Source: Lichenostomus cassidix (Eukaryota > Chordata > Aves > Passeriformes > Meliphagidae). From it: 64,000 bases of DNA. Positions 58,796 to 64,000 of this stretch are shown here, piece by piece; within the stretch, counting starts at the first letter, position 1; each line of letters opens with the position of its first letter. The position numbers and the translations under genes were made by a program. The notes under the pieces were generated by a model that searched no databases, had not been told where the DNA came from, and saw only the letters and a list, made by a program, of their open reading frames with translations. The stretch is from positions 52,985,166-53,049,165 of the forward strand of contig CM039179.1 of assembly GCA_008360975.2 (NCBI GenBank), given 5' to 3'.

Positions 58796-61379
58796 ACCAT
58801 GTGTTTATAGTAAGGCTCTATTAATACTAAACTAAATGCAGGTTCCCTGTAGTGATGCACAGTCCTTATTTCCAAAAGTGAGAAGGGAAAAAGAGGTGGG
58901 AATGAAGCCAAGGACATTATTGATGAAGGGAAATAGGTTATAGAAGAAATTGTGTAGATGGTAGATATGTAGAATTTATCAGTATAAGCCCAGGCAGAGG
59001 AACAGTATGGGAGGTTCAGCTTTGATTTAATTTGATCTGATCTTCAGTTAAATACCTAACAACTAAAGTAAGACTGTTTGAGCTATGAGTCATGTTTGCT
59101 TCCTTCTACATGGAGAAGGTACTAAATTTAAGGCTCAGCTTGTGAAAAAGCTGAGCTTAGGAACAAAGCTAGTTCCTGGCCCAAAAGTCACTTAGTTGTA
59201 CCTGTCACAAGTATTTACCATGCATGAAAAGTAGCTTGTTTGAACTCTTTTCTTATTCTAAGTATTTTTGCCAAAGTCAATCCCCAAGGTCACATTGTTC
59301 AGAGGGTAGAATTTATCATCCCTAAATAGTTCCTCTATCTGATATAGCAGATAGATCTATGTGCATTTCACATCTTTTCAGAAGATACTGTATTGGCAGC
59401 TTTATAGTTCAGGCTGTTCCAGGCCTTCCTTTTTCAGAGTTTGGCACAAACTCGGAGTCTCAAAAACATTCATACACATTTCTAATCAACCGCTCTAATT
59501 GCATTGTTAATAGCTGCCATTGAACTTGGTGTCCTCTGAATTTTAGTTTTCATAATTGTTCTGCTGTAAGCTTTCTGGTCACTATCAAGGTAAACAATTA
59601 GGAGATTAGCTGCCTGTTACCCAGCCATCAGCGTGTGCTAAACAGTCACTGCCTTCATAACAAGAGGATAGCTTCATCCTTCATGCACAGTTAAGAACTT
59701 GCAGCTGACTTGGCTGCCTTTGGGGCTCAGTGGATAGAGAGTCCATTAATTCGTTAACTTTCTTTCTGGGTATAAGTTTTTTTAATAGCATGATTACAAG
59801 GATCAGTGGCCAAGAATATCTGTCCTATTGTGGCTATCCCAATACTGAAACAAATCTATGCTAGAAGTTGCTGGGTAGAGTCTTCCAAACTCATAGCAGA
59901 CCTGAGACCAAGATATGCATTTCCACCTTCTTTTTTCTAGGACTGTTGTTCTTTTGAGCCATCTCCAAATCCTTAAATATTAAGAAATTTTTCTTTTCAT
60001 AGGAAAAATATTTGTCTTCTCCAAAGTGTTAAAACAAGAATCCTTGATACCTCTGTCAGGAACTTGCTAGGCCTGAAAGTAACAAAAATGTTACTTAAGT
60101 ACAATTTGTTGCATCTTTAAAAAAAATTACTTACCTGAGCTTAGTACTAGCATCTTATCCCTGTTCTTCATGTCCCTTAGCTTCATCCTTCAGCAAATCC
60201 TGAATGTAACTGGTAGATTAACTTGGATTCCTGTTGTCCTTAAAGATTCCAAACCATTATGCACCAGACTACCTAGTAGCTTGCCAGTATATCTGGCTAG
60301 TTTGCATACCAGATGTGCTGCAAATTGTTCTAACACAAATTTTGTTAATTTCATTAAGTCTGATTTAAGCCTTACCTGTCTTCATTTCATTCTGGGCCAC
60401 AATGACCTTAATTCTCTAGGATTTGTTGTGCCTTAAAAGCACTCAATTCACAGGAAACTTTATGTCGTGGCTTTGTTAGTTTTTGCCTTGTGAAAGTTAA
60501 TGTTTTCTGGTGCATTGAGAAAGGGAACGCCCCTTCACTTACTTTTTTTTGAAGTTATTTTTTCAAGGCTTTTAAGGACAGGGTGATTTTCTTTTCATTA
60601 TGGTATGGAAGACAGAGGATCTGAGAGGAAGATGAAAGAGAATCTACTGTTCCCCTAGCTATGCTTGCATCACAAGTGTTTTTTTCCTCAGTTCTTTCAT
60701 TCTTACAGGTGCTCTATTTAATTATTATTTGTTTGATTAACTGCCCGTTGAAATTGAAACAGGTGGGAAAAAACACATTGCACTGAGATTCAGTCATCCT
60801 TATTATTTAATTGACTGCTGTGCAAAGTTTAGGTAAAAGTAGCCTTTTTGTTTTTAAAGGGAAGAAAAGATAGGCCTATAAAGCAAAATGCAAATATTTA
60901 ATAAAAAGATGCAAAGGAAAATGTTTACTATTTGGAAGGTACTTGAAGGTCTTGGTCAGATCTCCATTACAGAAATACTTACTGGAACTTTAGATTTAAA
61001 AAAAAATATTTAAGTTTTGACATACTTATACTTCCATGTTTAAATGAATAATTTGTGTTAAAAAACAGTGAACAGAACACAAAAGCTTGAATCACCCTGA
61101 CATGGCCAATACAATACATGGTACCTGTCAAGAACTATGATTTTTGAGAGAATTTTACCAATGCAACTAATGTAATAGTCAGCACTGAAGTACTATCACC
61201 AAATTATGAGCTCACACATCTCACCAATTCCAGTCAAACCTCTAATGTTGACTTTGGCAAATAAAGTAGTAACATTATGCTCTTACGTAGAACCCCCTTT
61301 GGTTTTGCCCAGAATCTTATTGATGAAACTGTGTAAGCTACCTGCTAAGAGGAAGTTATGTAGCTGAGCCTTTAACTTA
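58796..61379 (+). other. Intron without recognised genes or transposons
   Basis: AT-rich sequence with a hairpin at 59133-59156. A patch at about 59460-59640 has the motif texture of a conserved non-coding element (CTAATTGCATTGTTAATAG). The 88-codon open frame at 60170-60436 shows no protein-family features. Confidence 0.55.
59133..59156. repeat. 9-bp inverted repeat with 6-base loop
   Basis: GCTCAGCTT and AAGCTGAGC are exact reverse complements around GTGAAA, a small stable stem. Confidence 0.85.
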
Positions 61380-61620
61380 ATAAATGGTGCACAATAATCT
61401 AGGTTGCCAGACATCTATAACCAAAGATTCATTAAGTCAGGCTAATTAAATAAAAACAGTAAGCCAAATAATTAAGATGAGAGTCATGACCTGTAATGAC
61501 CTCAAATCCTGTCTATGACACCGAATTAATCTTTAATCATGCCTAATGGCTGCTTGCATATTTAATGCCTGCTACAGTTACTATCCTGCCCAAAGGGAAT
61601 CTTCAGTTTCTTTCCTTCTT
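61380..61620 (+). promoter_or_regulatory. Candidate conserved non-coding element with DR4 nuclear-receptor motif
   Basis: A dense cluster of homeodomain-type TAAT/ATTA sites, a CTAATTAAAT core, GCATATTTAATG, and the direct repeat TGACCT GTAA TGACCT (61487-61502). The direct repeat is a half-site duplication with spacing 4, the geometry recognised by thyroid-hormone or LXR-type receptor heterodimers. No repeat family is visible. Introns of PCDH9 are known to be rich in conserved elements. The enhancer function is an inference. Confidence 0.3.
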
Positions 61621-62396
61621 TCCGTAGTTCCTTTGGGAATATGTGTTAATTACTCTTATGGAGAAACAATAGTGCAAATTTTCTGAGCTTGTCTTTTCCC
61701 TTTCTTTTTTTTTTTTTCCTTTATTTTCCCCTTCATAATTCTCAGACATGTTAAGTGCACATAAACTTTTAGTTGTGTCCTCAGTGGGATCACATGTAAG
61801 AATAATCTGAAGAGTTCCAACAGCATAGGTTGCATTTAATTTGGGAGAATGAAAGTGATAGTTTGATACATGTTTCAGGTCAAATTGAATTTCTTGCAGA
61901 AATTACTAAGTTGGGACAACTGGCACAGCCATATCAAATGTGCTTTAAAAATCTAACAGATGTTTTTTAATAATCTTAGGGGAATTAACAATTTTGTTGC
62001 CAATCTTGTTGTTTTCTCCTGCTCTGAGCAAGAGTAGCTTGATCATCATTTTTTATGTTCATTTTTACATTTATTCAGTTATTTGATTCTATTTAGTTTT
62101 AGGAAAGAGAAATGTGTTTCTCTTAGCATTGTAGATCCCTGTAAGGAACAATATGCCCTGTCAGATTTTCATAGGCTTTCATACTGCCAATGAAATTTCT
62201 ATTCTAAGCTCACAGAACGCTTCTCCTCCTCATTGCTGCAGAGAAAGATAAGTATAATGAACATAGTTTAACTAGACTGCAGCCTTTCCAGAGTAACATA
62301 CATTTATATGATAAAGTTGTCTTTTACTGCAATCAGTTCCACCTTTTGAAGGGCTGCTGTTTCCATGAAAAAAGTGCAAGGGAGCTAGAAAAAAGA

Positions 62397-62462
62397 GGGG
62401 GTTTTTTGGTGGGGTTTTTTTGGTTGGTTGGTTGGTTTGTTTTTCTTTTTTTTTTTTTTTTG
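62397..62462 (+). repeat. T/G-rich tract with (GGTT)n and a T run
   Basis: GGGG, TTTTTTT, four GGTT units and a T16 run. The minus-strand open frame through this tract (poly-K and T/P-rich) is an artefact. Confidence 0.85.
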
Positions 62463-62666
62463 TAGAAGACAAACCTTTTTTAGAGAAAGGACCTCTACTT
62501 GCAGTTACCAGGAAAAGAATCCCAACTTCTGAATGACCATTGCCAAGCACCTGTGGCCATTAACCTTCTTCTGTATCCTTCTGCTTATGTGATTTGCTGT
62601 TCAGATATTTATCTTCAGCTTAGTCTCTACAGGAGCTTTTGTCTACATGTCTGAAATCAACTAAGC

Positions 62667-62714
62667 GTATTTTTATGTGTGGCGATGTTTGTATTTTTAT
62701 GTGTGGTGATTTTT
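62667..62714 (+). repeat. 24-bp tandem duplication
   Basis: Two adjacent units begin GTATTTTTATGTGTGG and differ at a few bases near their ends. Confidence 0.85.
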
Positions 62715-64000
62715 TTTCTTCCAAGTCTGACAGTGAGAAGGCATTTCAACAATAAGTAAATTCCATTATCATCCTAATTCTGTAAATCATTGAAGTATGT
62801 GCTCAGTCTTCTGTGTCTTGTGGACTTCAAATATCAGATATTCAGCCAATGTAAATTAACATAATTTCACTCATAACTGAAATCACTTTAATTTACACCA
62901 GCTTTAGAATTGACTTAGCCTCAGTATTGAGAGCTGCAGGTGGTTCCTGAAGAGACTTAGATTTATTACTTATAAAGTGTAAGAGTTCAGTACTCTTTGA
63001 TCAAGTTCTTTTAGATACTCCACAAGTGAACAGCTAATGTTTATATCAAATTTAGTTATTTGAATACAATTGATGTTACACAGCATTTCTGATTTAGCGG
63101 AGTGATTTAAAATATTCTGAAAACACAACATGAATGTAATTTATGCTTTTAAAAATATAGCAATTGCAATATATAGTTCAATCACAAAGCCAGTGTGATT
63201 TTCATTATCAGTCTCCATAATATGCTTAGTGAAGGGAGGTTTATATCTTTTGTGAACCTTTTCATTTTTTCCCTGTATTTTCAAGTTTTCATATGTCTTC
63301 AGATGTAGAAAGGTGAAGCACTTGCACCAGCTGAACCTTTGAATCCAGGTACTTTCTAGTTTTTATGTATAGTTATTCTCCCAAGTCATTATATTAACGG
63401 TCATAGATTATTTAAATCCAGAAAGAAAGGAAAAGTACGTTTTCCTACTTTAAAAGGACAGAAACATGAGGCTATGTCTCAGCCCATTACAGAAAGACTG
63501 CAGAAGCATAGCACCAGCACAGAGTTAAACACAGATAAGCATGATGAGGCTAAAACAGATCAAAAGATCTGCATACCCTTATGCATACAAAAGAAAAAAA
63601 ATGTTCAAAGCAACCCCTTTCATTGTTTCATTGTAGAGTATTTATCTAAATGAATTTCAGGCCCCCTTTTTTCAGGCAGTGTGCATTAATTACCAATTGC
63701 ATGAGCAAGCACCTGATGTGTGTGAGGCAAGTCAAAACATTCCAGTGATCCAGCAGAAATCCAGGGATTGCGCTGTTACTTTAGGTGAATTCCAACTATA
63801 ATAATTCTTTCCTACCTCTGGACTGGAAGATACCCTTTCAAAAGACAAAAAATCTTTAAGGGATAATGGTGAGTTATGGTGACAACACGTATGGGATGTG
63901 ATGGAAGTCCTTGGTGTGATCCTGTCATCCAGAGCCTACTCATTCACACAGGCGGAAAAAAAAAATCGTCTTTCAAGGTCAAATTTGCTAAATTCAGTTT

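Larger units (their letters stand above)
6611..64000 (+). other. PCDH9 intron downstream of the tail exon
   Basis: From the donor to the end of the window I find no further PCDH9 exon. In particular, I saw nothing encoding the expected next segment of the tail. PCDH9 is known for very long introns, so one intron exceeding 57 kb is expected. The content is AT-rich unique sequence with dispersed retroelements and microsatellites. Confidence 0.75.
61621..64000 (+). other. Intron to the end of the window
   Basis: AT-rich sequence with a G/T-rich run (62397-62462) and a 24-bp tandem duplication (62667-62714). The window ends inside the intron with no exon in sight. Confidence 0.6.

Overview
The window looks like nuclear DNA from a bird. 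It is AT-rich and almost free of coding sequence. It carries at least six CR1 LINE fragments in both orientations; four of these have the avian CR1 terminal signature (ATTCTATGAT / TCACAGAATCACAGAATG type ends). It also holds several LTR-like blocks that resemble avian endogenous retroviral LTRs, and many microsatellites. I do not recognise the species. There is no sign of bacterial, plasmid or phage organisation.

I can support only one protein-coding segment: a 202-nt internal exon on the + strand at 6409-6610. It encodes 67 complete codons plus one base and matches, from memory, the cytoplasmic tail of protocadherin-9 (PCDH9), a delta-1 protocadherin. It opens with [12 protein letters not shown], where RVTF fits the PP1-docking RVxF consensus, followed by the DSGLGDHE block and then [16 protein letters not shown] good polypyrimidine/AG acceptor with a branch-point candidate lies before it and a GTGAGT donor after it. 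Everything else reads as PCDH9 intron: at least 6.4 kb upstream and at least 57 kb downstream. I found no second PCDH9 exon and no nested gene that I can name.

Layout. 1-6408: upstream intron with a minus-strand CR1 tail (about 1325-1605), a possible LTR (about 3098-3620) and two G-quadruplex motifs (4340-4360, 5000-5029). 6409-6610: the exon. 6611-9410: intron start. If it were retained, the tail would end four codons later (stop at 6622-6624), and a candidate poly(A) signal lies at 9387. 12536-13447, 23400-23993 and 28760-29769: three related LTR-type repeats on the same strand. 14585-15302 and 18620-18987: plus-strand CR1 tails. 19123-19560: a CpG-rich, apparently young minus-strand LTR. 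21329-21750: minus-strand CR1. 23250-23400: a compound tetranucleotide microsatellite. 29.8-39.7 kb: long AT-rich intron with little recognisable. 39769-40013: a 245-bp pure pyrimidine (CCCTT)n tract, which is (AAGGG)n on the other strand. 46.5-47.0 and 51.5-51.9 kb: possible old minus-strand LTRs. 54385-54425: a near-perfect AT hairpin. 54785-55640 and 57815-58795: ancient degraded CR1 copies. 61380-61620: a block that looks like a conserved non-coding element, with a TGACCT direct repeat of spacing 4.

No multi-gene system or operon is present. The most useful things to check are the intron-retention tail isoform of PCDH9, the (AAGGG)n and G-quadruplex tracts, the AT hairpin and the candidate enhancers. 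Family identities come from recall of typical sequences, not from a database search.
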